NCBI GenBank assembly: GCA_903873095.1
Contig: CAIQMU010000041.1
Location: 1 to 7,798, forward strand
Length of the DNA stretch: 7,798 nucleotides
Source: an uncultured bacterium
GTDB taxonomy: Bacteria; Patescibacteriota; Minisyncoccia; Phycocordibacterales; UBA1006
Direction: 5' to 3'
The first letter of the stretch is position 1; every line of letters begins with the position of its first letter. The translations under genes and the position numbers were made by a program. This document shows positions 1 through 5,496 of the stretch, piece after piece. The notes below the pieces were generated by a model that saw only the letters and a list, made by a program, of their open reading frames with translations, had not been told where the DNA came from and made no database searches.

Positions 1-29
1 CGCATCAGGTCGCTCAGTTTTTCAAGCAT
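1..29 (-). CDS. 5' end of a minus-strand gene (partial)
   Basis: Only the first nine codons lie in the window, reading MLEKLSDLM with ATG at 29 on the minus strand. The start is supported by a purine-rich Shine-Dalgarno-like stretch (AGGAAAGG on the minus strand) eight bases upstream. An in-frame ATG further upstream, near position 55, would add about nine residues (MGEKGKATA), but then the ribosome-site-like stretch would be inside the gene. The gene is divergent from everything to its right. The visible residues are too few to assign a family, so no function is given. The alternative is that this is a chance start and the gene does not exist. Confidence 0.4.
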
Positions 30-65
30 GGCGGTTGCCTTTCCTTTCTCCCCCATCTTTATGAG

Positions 66-74
66 TGTTATGAT
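66..74 (+). promoter_or_regulatory. Extended -10 promoter before the FtsQ-like fragment
   Basis: TGTTATGAT is a TGn-extended -10 (TATGAT, 5 of 6 to consensus) with no good -35. The next ATG (81) begins six bases after the hexamer, the same spacing seen before dus, dnaX and the small membrane-protein gene. This suggests a leaderless transcript starting at the ATG. It is inferred from sequence only. Confidence 0.4.
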
Positions 75-80
75 AGAATG

Positions 81-370
81 ATGCGTATTGAATAGAAAAT
101 TCTGTCATTCCAAATGGTGCACAAATTTTGATACTACAATCACAGGATGCTGTTACTATTGGGCAAGCACTCGGGTTTGTGTTGACCGATAAAAGTTTTC
201 AAGATGCATTCTCATCACATCCTGAAACCTTGCAGTATATTGATTTGCGCTTCACGGGAAAAATTTATTATAAGTTTCAGACAGCAGCTCCTGTTACACA
301 AAGTCCTCCAGTTGTTCAAAAAGCTGCTCCAGTTGTAAAAACTACAATCAGTAAAAAGAAAATACACTAA
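81..370 (+). pseudogene. FtsQ-like C-terminal fragment, frameshifted near its start
   Basis: From TTG 128 an 80-residue frame is open to the TAA at 368-370. It includes ALGFVLTDKSF (about residues 14-24) and YIDLRFTGKIYYKF (about 37-50), which resembles the end of the FtsQ/POTRA-type division proteins of CPR bacteria. There, a similar YIDLRF..K.YYK string closes the protein, which sits in the membrane and helps organise septum synthesis. A Pro/Ala/Val-rich linker and a Lys-rich tail follow. TTG 128 has no Shine-Dalgarno site. The better start, ATG 81, lies six bases after an extended -10 but reads only MRIE before a stop. One extra A in the GAATA run at 90-94 would join it to the open frame as MRIEIENSVIPNG. 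The protein would still be about 93 residues, far shorter than a full FtsQ, so a truncated remnant, a small real gene with a sequence error, or a true pseudogene are all possible. The FtsQ link is from pattern memory, not a search. Confidence 0.4.
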
Positions 371-396
371 AAAGCTTTCAAAGGAAGGCTTTTTTT
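369..396 (+). terminator. Rho-independent terminator after the FtsQ-like fragment
   Basis: An 11-bp stem (369-379 with 384-394, one T-G wobble) closes a four-base AAAG loop. The 3' arm runs straight into a T tract ending at 396. The stem begins inside the stop codon of the upstream frame and separates it from dus. Confidence 0.75.
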
Positions 397-404
397 GATA
401 TGGT
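396..404 (+). promoter_or_regulatory. Extended -10 promoter of dus
   Basis: TGATATGGT gives a TGn element and a TATGGT hexamer (399-404). It ends six bases before ATG 411 and touches the terminator T tract. There is no recognisable -35. The spacing favours ATG 411 over ATG 405 as the dus start, because a transcript starting six to seven bases after the hexamer would not contain ATG 405. Confidence 0.4.
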
Positions 405-410
405 ATGTTA

Positions 411-1484
411 ATGAATTTCTGGCAAGGATTAAAACAAAATAAAAAACCATTTTTTGTCCTTGCGCCCATGGCGGATGTTACCGATGCTGCATTCCGCAGT
501 ATTATTGTAAAGTACGGCAAGCCTGATGTAACGTGGACCGAATTTGTTTCCGCTGACGGATTATGTCATCCAAAAGGACGAGAAAAACTTCTGAAAGACT
601 TGGAATATTCCGAAGCTGAACGACCGATTGTTGCACAGTTATTTTCAAGTAATCCAGAAAATATGCGCACAGCATGCAAACTATGTGCGGAACTTGGATT
701 TGATGGGATCGACATCAATATGGGGTGTCCTGATCGAACGATTGAAAAACAAGGGTGCGGTTCGGCGATGATAAAAACACCGGAACGCGCGATTGAAATT
801 ATTCGTGCAGCGAGACTTGGTATAATTGATGCTGGAAAAAATATTCCCCTGTCAGTGAAAACACGTGTTGGATATTCACGTGATGAAATTGATACATGGA
901 TTGTAAAATTACTTTCAGAAAAACTTGATGCGCTTACTGTGCATGCACGTACTCGAAAAGATTTGTCACAAGTTCCAGCAAACTGGAATTATATTTCTCG
1001 TGTAGTGGCACTTCGCGATATGCTCGCACCAAACACTATTATTATTGGAAATGGTGATGTGTCATCTATAAACGATGGAATACAAAAAGCCAAGAAGACG
1101 GGGGCTGATGGAATCATGATTGGTCGCGCGCTGTTTGGAAATCCTTGGATTTTTAATCGTGATGTTTCTATCAAAAAACAAGGCAGTTGGCGCCAAAGTT
1201 TTTTCTTGCGCATGTTACCAACATCATGGGCGAAAAAAATAATGGGGGATTCGAAATATACTATTTCAGATATTCCACTTGAACAGAAATTAGCTGTCAT
1301 GGTTGAGCATACGCGATTGTTTGAGAAAATGCTTGGCGATGTGAAAAATTTCGCGGTGATGAAAAAACATTACAAGGCGTATGCCACTGGTTTTCCTGGC
1401 GCAAAGGAATTGCGCATTAAATTGATGGATACTAAAAATGGGAATGAAGTACAACAAATAGTTGACGAATTCTTGAATAAGTGA
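411..1484 (+). CDS. dus: tRNA-dihydrouridine synthase (Dus family)
   Basis: This FMN enzyme reduces uridines in the tRNA D-loop to dihydrouridine with NAD(P)H in the cytoplasm. At 357 residues it is close to the usual 310-350, with a TIM barrel followed by a helical C-terminal domain. Visible motifs, numbered from M at 411, are: FMN-binding APMADVTDAAF at 18-28; TEFVSADG at 43-50; DINMGCP near 101-107 with the presumed catalytic Cys106; VKTRVG with Lys150; TVHARTR with His178; GNGDV at 213-217; and GADGIMIGRALFGNPW at 231-246, the phosphate-binding end. The NMGCP motif is like DusB, but the subfamily is not certain. An alternative start at 405 adds two residues. I chose 411 because MNFWQ is the common CPR start and the promoter spacing fits. 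No Shine-Dalgarno site is seen. The gene is monocistronic by layout, with a terminator before it and a new promoter within its 3' end. Confidence 0.95.
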   Translation: MNFWQGLKQNKKPFFVLAPMADVTDAAFRSIIVKYGKPDVTWTEFVSADGLCHPKGREKLLKDLEYSEAERPIVAQLFSSNPENMRTACKLCAELGFDGIDINMGCPDRTIEKQGCGSAMIKTPERAIEIIRAARLGIIDAGKNIPLSVKTRVGYSRDEIDTWIVKLLSEKLDALTVHARTRKDLSQVPANWNYISRVVALRDMLAPNTIIIGNGDVSSINDGIQKAKKTGADGIMIGRALFGNPWIFNRDVSIKKQGSWRQSFFLRMLPTSWAKKIMGDSKYTISDIPLEQKLAVMVEHTRLFEKMLGDVKNFAVMKKHYKAYATGFPGAKELRIKLMDTKNGNEVQQIVDEFLNK

Positions 1485-1490
1485 TAGTAT
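1462..1490 (+). promoter_or_regulatory. Sigma-70-type promoter inside the dus 3' end
   Basis: TTGACG (1462-1467) and TAGTAT (1485-1490) are separated by exactly 17 bases, with a TG extension at 1482-1483. This is the closest match to a full -35/-10 promoter in the window. The -10 starts one base after the dus TGA stop. A start near 1497 would give a leader of about 12 bases before ATG 1509. Confidence 0.6.
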
Positions 1491-1508
1491 GATTAAAAAT
1501 TAAATACC

Positions 1509-1954
1509 ATGAAAGTAACCATTAATACAAATCATTTAATGATCCGGCTCGATCAAGCATCTGTTGATTCACTGCTTGAAAATTCATCAATCACCTGTGA
1601 ACCAATCAAAGGTCATTGTGTCGAAATTTCTCTCTTTTCAGATGAGATTCATGAACTTTTATTACACAAGAAGCATTCTGGATAAAAAGAGATCCAAAGT
1701 TCTGGCATGAACGTCCATTAAAATGTTTTCACATATCTGTGGGGAAATACGATCTTCTGAAAAAGGAGGCCTCGGTATTCCATATTCAAAAGATGGAAAT
1801 GCCGGAATACGTATCACTGGATGGTGTTAAATTATTCCTTCCTGAATCATCTGGTCAGTATGCTGAGACCGAGAGAGTTAAGGGGTACGTTGGGCGTAAT
1901 TCAAGAGAATTCAGAGAAGGATGTGTACAAGAAAGATCTTTAGTCACCGTTTAG
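1509..1954 (+). pseudogene. Unknown protein of about 145-148 residues, split by frameshift
   Basis: ATG 1509 reads 58 residues (MKVTINTNHLMIRLD..., stop TAA 1683-1685). A second frame is open from 1655 to TAG 1952-1954 and begins, without its own good start, as ITQEAFWIKRDPKFWHERP. One extra T in the TTTT run at 1657-1660 fuses the two into one reading of about 148 residues. A third switch is possible: near 1895-1900 the original frame gives a more typical tail (GVIQENSEKDVYKKDL, stop TAG 1941-1943), ending right at the terminator. The total 1509-1943 is a multiple of three, so two compensating indels would give a 144-residue protein. A good promoter before it and a terminator after it argue that this is one transcription unit. 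I do not recognise the family and see no signal peptide or membrane segment. It may be a real gene with sequence errors, a decaying gene, or two short genes (1509-1685 and GTG 1739-1954). Confidence 0.5.
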
Positions 1955-1965
1955 GTGGCTTTTTC
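1942..1965 (+). terminator. Rho-independent terminator before dnaX
   Basis: AGTCACC (1942-1948) pairs with GGTGGCT (1954-1960), one T-G wobble, around a five-base GTTTA loop. TTTTCTT follows. It ends the unknown 1509 gene and isolates dnaX. The TAG at 1952-1954 falls in the loop and 3' arm, while the alternative TAG at 1941-1943 falls at the foot of the stem. Confidence 0.75.
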
Positions 1966-2013
1966 TTGAATAAAATTTTTCTTTACACGCGGCTTTTTTT
2001 ATTGAAAACAACA

Positions 2014-2022
2014 TGTTAAAAT
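2014..2022 (+). promoter_or_regulatory. Extended -10 promoter of dnaX
   Basis: TGTTAAAAT contains a TGn element and TAAAAT (2017-2022, 5 of 6). It ends exactly six bases before ATG 2029. The region 17 bases further up is a T tract with no real -35. There is no Shine-Dalgarno site, so a leaderless mRNA is likely. Confidence 0.5.
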
Positions 2023-2028
2023 GGTGTC

Positions 2029-3051
2029 ATGTCACTCTCACTCTATCGCAAATATCGCCCTGAAACGTTCGATGCTGTTCTTGGTCAAGATCATGTCGTG
2101 CATGCATTACAGTCAGCTTTAAAATCTGGAAATCTATCGCATGCCTATTTGTTTGCCGGTTCTCGTGGAACGGGAAAAACATCGATCGCGCGCATCTTTG
2201 CACGTGAACTTGGGACAAGTCCAAGTGATATTTATGAAATCGACGCAGCGTCGAATAATAGCGTTGATCAAATTCGCGAATTGGTGGAAGGTGTTTCGAC
2301 GCTTCCATTTGATTCAAAATACAAGGTCTACATTTTGGACGAGGTGCATATGCTTTCTAAATCTGCATTTAATGCACTGCTCAAAACCCTCGAGGAACCA
2401 CCTCTACATGTTATTTTTATTCTTGCGACTACTGAACTTCATAAAGTTCTTGATACGGTTAAATCACGATGTCAGGTTTTTGAATTCAAAAAACCAAGTA
2501 TTGAAATTCTTGTAAATTTAATTCAAGATGTTGCAAAAAAAGAAAAAATTCCCATGAACGAAGAAGTCGCGCAATTCATCGCAAAACGAGGTGATGGCGC
2601 ATTTCGAGATACTCTTGGAATTTTGGAGAGAATGAAAGATATTCCTTTAGATCAAGTAGAAAAAACATTTTCTGTTTCAAGTCATGAGATTGTGTTGGAT
2701 TTTGTAACATCACTTGTTTCAAAAAATTTAGAATCTTCTATTTCAATTTTGAATAAAATTTCAGACGAAGGGCACGCTGTAGATGATTTTCTCGAAAACG
2801 TCATCGATATTTGTCGACTTGTATTGCTATATCGGTTTACGCCAGAATTTGCGGAAACACTTTCAACTGATATGAACCCAGATCGAGTTTCGAAAATCAA
2901 ATCTTGGGCGAGTGAAAAGAACGTCATTAATTCTGATCTCCTCGCCGAGTTTTTGAAACTTCTTGGTGAAGTTAAAAAATCAAGTATCCCGGTGATTCCT
3001 GTAGAACTTGCACTCATTCGCATTTTAGGGAATAATGAGCCCAGCACATAA
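2029..3051 (+). CDS. dnaX: DNA polymerase III clamp-loader subunit gamma/tau (short form, no zinc module)
   Basis: The AAA+ motor subunit of the clamp loader uses ATP to open and load the sliding clamp at primer ends. Motifs in this 340-residue protein are: the N-terminal SLYRKYRPETF block (4-14); Walker A GSRGTGKTS at 44-52; Walker B LDEVH at 103-107; sensor-1 ATTE at 133-136; the SRC motif with the arginine finger at 146-148; and a sensor-2-like GDGAFRDTL at 188-196. The part after about residue 210 is helical and matches the clamp-loader collar by position. Most bacterial DnaX proteins have four zinc-binding cysteines between Walker A and the IDAAS motif. Here ARELGTSPSDIYEIDAAS (58-75) runs straight through with no cysteine, a compact form I associate with CPR genomes. 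E. coli gamma is about 430 residues and tau about 640, so the tau-specific DnaB- and alpha-binding domains are absent. The start at 2029 is set by the -10 six bases upstream. Confidence 0.95.
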   Translation: MSLSLYRKYRPETFDAVLGQDHVVHALQSALKSGNLSHAYLFAGSRGTGKTSIARIFARELGTSPSDIYEIDAASNNSVDQIRELVEGVSTLPFDSKYKVYILDEVHMLSKSAFNALLKTLEEPPLHVIFILATTELHKVLDTVKSRCQVFEFKKPSIEILVNLIQDVAKKEKIPMNEEVAQFIAKRGDGAFRDTLGILERMKDIPLDQVEKTFSVSSHEIVLDFVTSLVSKNLESSISILNKISDEGHAVDDFLENVIDICRLVLLYRFTPEFAETLSTDMNPDRVSKIKSWASEKNVINSDLLAEFLKLLGEVKKSSIPVIPVELALIRILGNNEPST

Positions 3052-3131
3052 TTCCGCGTTTTTCACTCGGCCTCTTGGGGAACAACCGAATCGCGGTTTG
3101 CATCAAAGCCAAGACTTATCAGAACTCATCA

Positions 3132-3137
3132 TATCTT
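3132..3137 (+). promoter_or_regulatory. Possible -10 of the small membrane-protein gene
   Basis: TATCTT ends six bases before ATG 3144, the same spacing as dnaX and dus. There is no TGn extension and no convincing -35, so the call rests mainly on the repeated spacing. The dnaX-3144 gap also contains AACCG/CGGTT (3084-3098), a weak hairpin without a T tract. Confidence 0.25.
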
Positions 3138-3143
3138 ATCGTT

Positions 3144-3389
3144 ATGAATGATCATCAAAAAGATTCTCAGGATACTGAACAAGGTTTCGTCAAAGAATTT
3201 ACATTTGCAGTTAAGCAGAGAATTCTCGACGAGGCGAAAAACGGTGACCGAGAAAACATCGAGGCGATGAAAAACTGGCGCAGTTGGGGCTCATGGTTTT
3301 CATGGGGATCACCTGTTGGACTTGGACTATTTCTTCTCTCGATTGGTGGATTTCTAGTATTGCTTCACCTAGCTGCTATTATCAAGTAA
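3144..3389 (+). CDS. Small single-helix membrane protein with a periodic tryptophan segment
   Basis: This is an 81-residue protein of unknown function. Residues 1-44 are polar and mostly helical, rich in Lys, Asp and Glu. Residues 45-54 carry Trp at 45, 48, 51 and 54, one every three residues. Residues 57-79 form one hydrophobic segment (VGLGLFLLSIGGFLVLLHLAAII) that ends one residue before the C-terminus, so the protein is probably tail-anchored with its N-terminal part in the cytoplasm. The frame is open back to TTG 3075, but ATG 3144 is preferred: the added 23 residues look non-coding and a -10-like hexamer lies six bases upstream of 3144. A strong terminator overlaps its stop codon. It is not convincingly related to either neighbour, dnaX or tRNA-Gln. 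Confidence 0.65.
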   Translation: MNDHQKDSQDTEQGFVKEFTFAVKQRILDEAKNGDRENIEAMKNWRSWGSWFSWGSPVGLGLFLLSIGGFLVLLHLAAIIK

Positions 3390-3410
3390 AATCCGCACAT
3401 GCGGGTTTTT
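3388..3410 (+). terminator. Rho-independent terminator after the small membrane-protein gene
   Basis: AAAATCCGC (3388-3396) pairs with GCGGGTTTT (3401-3409), one T-G wobble, around an ACAT loop, giving a nine-bp stem that ends in a T run. It begins within the TAA stop codon. Confidence 0.8.
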
Positions 3411-3412
3411 GC

Positions 3413-3441
3413 TTGGAAGAGTGGGTTTTTTATGATACAAT
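3413..3441 (+). promoter_or_regulatory. Promoter of tRNA-Gln
   Basis: TTGGAA (3413-3418) and TACAAT (3436-3441, 5 of 6) are 17 bases apart, and TGA (3433-3435) extends the -10. Transcription would start near 3448, giving a 5' leader of about 37 bases before the tRNA. That leader contains an inverted repeat, TTCCC (3451-3455) with GGGAA (3470-3474). Confidence 0.6.
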
Positions 3442-3484
3442 CCCTGCACATTCCCGATATTACCAAATTGGGAACGAGTAATAT

Positions 3485-3555
3485 TGCCAGATCGTCTAAT
3501 GGTAGGACTACGGTTTTTGGTGCCGTCTATCATGGTTCGAGTCCATGTCTGGCAA
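3485..3555 (+). tRNA. tRNA-Gln (anticodon TTG)
   Basis: The cloverleaf can be folded by hand. The acceptor stem is TGCCAGA (3485-3491) with TCTGGCA (3548-3554), seven perfect pairs. The D stem is GTC (3494-3496) with GAC (3506-3508). The anticodon stem is ACGGT (3510-3514) with GCCGT (3522-3526), one T-G pair. The anticodon loop TTTTGGT (3515-3521) has TTG at 3517-3519, which reads CAA and, by wobble, CAG. The T stem is CATGG with CCATG around TTCGAGT. The discriminator is A3555. CCA is not encoded (the next bases are CAT) and must be added by the CCA enzyme. It has its own promoter. Everything to the right looks accessory, so the 3' end of this tRNA may be an integration site. Confidence 0.93.
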
Positions 3556-3616
3556 CATTAAGTTTAAGTATCGAAGGAACAGGAGGGGTCAATTATCTTT
3601 TATTTCCGAATTTATA

Positions 3617-3622
3617 TATAAT
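3617..3622 (+). promoter_or_regulatory. -10 element of the OLD nuclease gene
   Basis: A perfect TATAAT ends eight bases before ATG 3631. TTATCT (3593-3598), 18 bases upstream, is only a weak -35. AGGA at 3624-3627 is just three bases from the ATG, too close for a normal ribosome site, so the message is probably leaderless or nearly so. A better Shine-Dalgarno, AGGAGG at 3581-3586, has no usable start after it. Confidence 0.45.
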
Positions 3623-3630
3623 CAGGAACA

Positions 3631-5496
3631 ATGTATTTAAAACGATTCGCAGCCATAAACTATAAAAGTTGCCAAGGTATAAATCTTGAATCGTTAAAGG
3701 ATAGCCCAAATACTTTAATTGGTATCAATGATGCTGGAAAATCAACTATTTTAAAATCAATCGGTCTTTTGCTTGATCCCAAAGCTGTTTTTAATGTATC
3801 TACCGAAACTCGTACAACTTCCGACATTTCTAATACCCTCATATCAGAAGAGGCTTACAATAAGATCTTTGAATCATTTGAAATACCTATTTTTAACAAC
3901 ACAGCAAATGGAGCAATTATTATCGGTGAGTTTATTATTGAAGAAAATGAAATTACAGAGGATTTTATTGATAATGCCTCATCTCAACTTAAGTGGGCCA
4001 TTGAAAGCCTGGGTAATAATAGAATTATTGTATTAAAACAATTTGAAAATAATAATGCCGTTGGTAAGTACTTCCTTTGTTTAAATGAAAGTGACCCTGC
4101 GTTGGCTTTGTGGAACAAAAAAGATAAAGATCTCCAGGCATTAAGGAAGGAAAAGGCGGTGAGTGATGAGGAAATACAAAATGATAATAACAAAGGTAGA
4201 TTTGCAAATTTTGAACTAATCAGAGCTTTATACAAAAAGACTGGCGCAAAACTGGATTGGGCAGAAATCCCAGGTTTTGCTAAGGATGATATTAAGCTAT
4301 TGCCCACCTATCGCTATATTGATTGGAATACATCATTGACTGATATAGAGAACTTAGCGAATGACGTAATGAAGAGTAAAATTGAGAAATCAAAAGTGGA
4401 ATTAGTGGCTCAAGCAGCAACCCTTAGCCAAACCGCAACCGAAGAGGTAAATAAGGAATTCGAGGCTTTAACACGAGAGTTAACTAAAGATTTAAAGACC
4501 ATAAACGGTATTAAGGCAAAAATTAACTTCTCAGTGAGTGAGAAGATTTCAGACTTAATTATTAACAAAACAACAACGGATGGAGATATTAGGCTTGAAT
4601 CGCAAGGAGAAGGGATCAAGCGTCAGATCTTATTCTCATTTTTAAAATGGGCAAGTAAAAGAGGTTCGGGAGATAGTGAAAAGATAAAGAATTTCATATG
4701 GTGTTTTGACGAACCAGAAGCACATCTTTATCCCACTGCACAAAGAGAATTGTATAAAATCATATCAGATCTTGCCCTTAGTGATTACCAAGTATTTCTG
4801 GGAACGCATTCAACTATCTTTGTTGATAGGTTGCATTTGAATGAAATCAATAAAGTAAAATTGGACAGTAAATATTCTGAGATTCTTAAATGTAGCTCAA
4901 TTGACGACCTGCATGATAGCTTAGGAGTGCGAAATAGCGATATTCTGTTTTTCGATAAATTCCTGGCTATAGAAGGAGAGAGCGAAGAAGTTTTAATTCC
5001 TCACTTTTATAAACTCCATCATGGAAAAAGTTTAGAGGAGGATTCCATAAAACTTATAACACTTGGTGGTATTGGTCAGTATGCAGCCAATAAGACAATC
5101 TTAGAAAATATCTTAAAGGACTTTAAGAAAACAGACAGTATTGTCCATTGTATTTTTGATAAAGATACAAATGAAGTTGGATCAAATATTTATTTGCTTG
5201 GAACCTGTGATTTGGAAGATCTGCTTCCAAATGATTTGTGGATTCGACTCGTCAAAGATGAATGCGGTATAACACTTGTCGAGGGAGACCTTGTTACTTT
5301 GAGAGGAATGCTAAATCCTGCGACTGCGGCAACAAAATTCCATAAATTACTTTCTGACAAAATTGCATCTGACTCTACCAGAACTCATTATTTACCATCA
5401 AAGCCAAGATGCGCTGAAGTTTTCCAAACCTATATCACTACAAAGGAGGAAATACCATTGGAAATTCAAGAGATTTTTTTAAAGTTTACAGCTTAA
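3631..5496 (+). CDS. OLD-family ATP-dependent nuclease (ABC-type ATPase plus TOPRIM)
   Basis: The 621-residue protein has both halves of an OLD (overcoming lysogenization defect) nuclease. In the ATPase, Walker A is GINDAGKST (31-39), the ABC signature is SQGEGIKRQ (324-332), Walker B is CFDEPEAHLYP (358-368), and an H-loop-like GTHST lies at 391-395. In the TOPRIM domain, FLAIEGESEE (444-453) gives acidic residues Glu448 and Glu450, LGGIG follows at 478-482, and CIFDKDTN (507-514) gives Asp510 and Asp512, the metal site. Characterised relatives cleave or nick DNA and act against phage, for example P2 Old and GajA of Gabija. No UvrD-like helicase follows, so this is not a Gabija pair and looks like a stand-alone (class 1) form. 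A charged stretch at 160-190 is an insert of unknown role. The next gene is convergent, so the nuclease is probably transcribed alone. Function is inferred from the family. Confidence 0.9.
   Translation: MYLKRFAAINYKSCQGINLESLKDSPNTLIGINDAGKSTILKSIGLLLDPKAVFNVSTETRTTSDISNTLISEEAYNKIFESFEIPIFNNTANGAIIIGEFIIEENEITEDFIDNASSQLKWAIESLGNNRIIVLKQFENNNAVGKYFLCLNESDPALALWNKKDKDLQALRKEKAVSDEEIQNDNNKGRFANFELIRALYKKTGAKLDWAEIPGFAKDDIKLLPTYRYIDWNTSLTDIENLANDVMKSKIEKSKVELVAQAATLSQTATEEVNKEFEALTRELTKDLKTINGIKAKINFSVSEKISDLIINKTTTDGDIRLESQGEGIKRQILFSFLKWASKRGSGDSEKIKNFIWCFDEPEAHLYPTAQRELYKIISDLALSDYQVFLGTHSTIFVDRLHLNEINKVKLDSKYSEILKCSSIDDLHDSLGVRNSDILFFDKFLAIEGESEEVLIPHFYKLHHGKSLEEDSIKLITLGGIGQYAANKTILENILKDFKKTDSIVHCIFDKDTNEVGSNIYLLGTCDLEDLLPNDLWIRLVKDECGITLVEGDLVTLRGMLNPATAATKFHKLLSDKIASDSTRTHYLPSKPRCAEVFQTYITTKEEIPLEIQEIFLKFTA

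Noticed and set aside
3084..3098. Hairpin AACCG/CGGTT as a dnaX terminator
   Set aside because: The stem has only five pairs, no T tract follows it, and it lies more than 30 bases after the stop codon.
3075..3143. N-terminal extension of the small membrane protein from TTG 3075
   Set aside because: The added 23 residues look non-coding, and ATG 3144 has a -10-like hexamer at the usual six-base distance.
3399..3665. 88-residue reading frame across the tRNA
   Set aside because: It runs through the whole tRNA-Gln gene and into the OLD gene in another frame, and its protein shows no natural composition.
3631..5496. Gabija (GajA/GajB) system
   Set aside because: The OLD protein fits GajA loosely, but no UvrD-like helicase gene is adjacent in the window; the next gene is a convergent recombinase.
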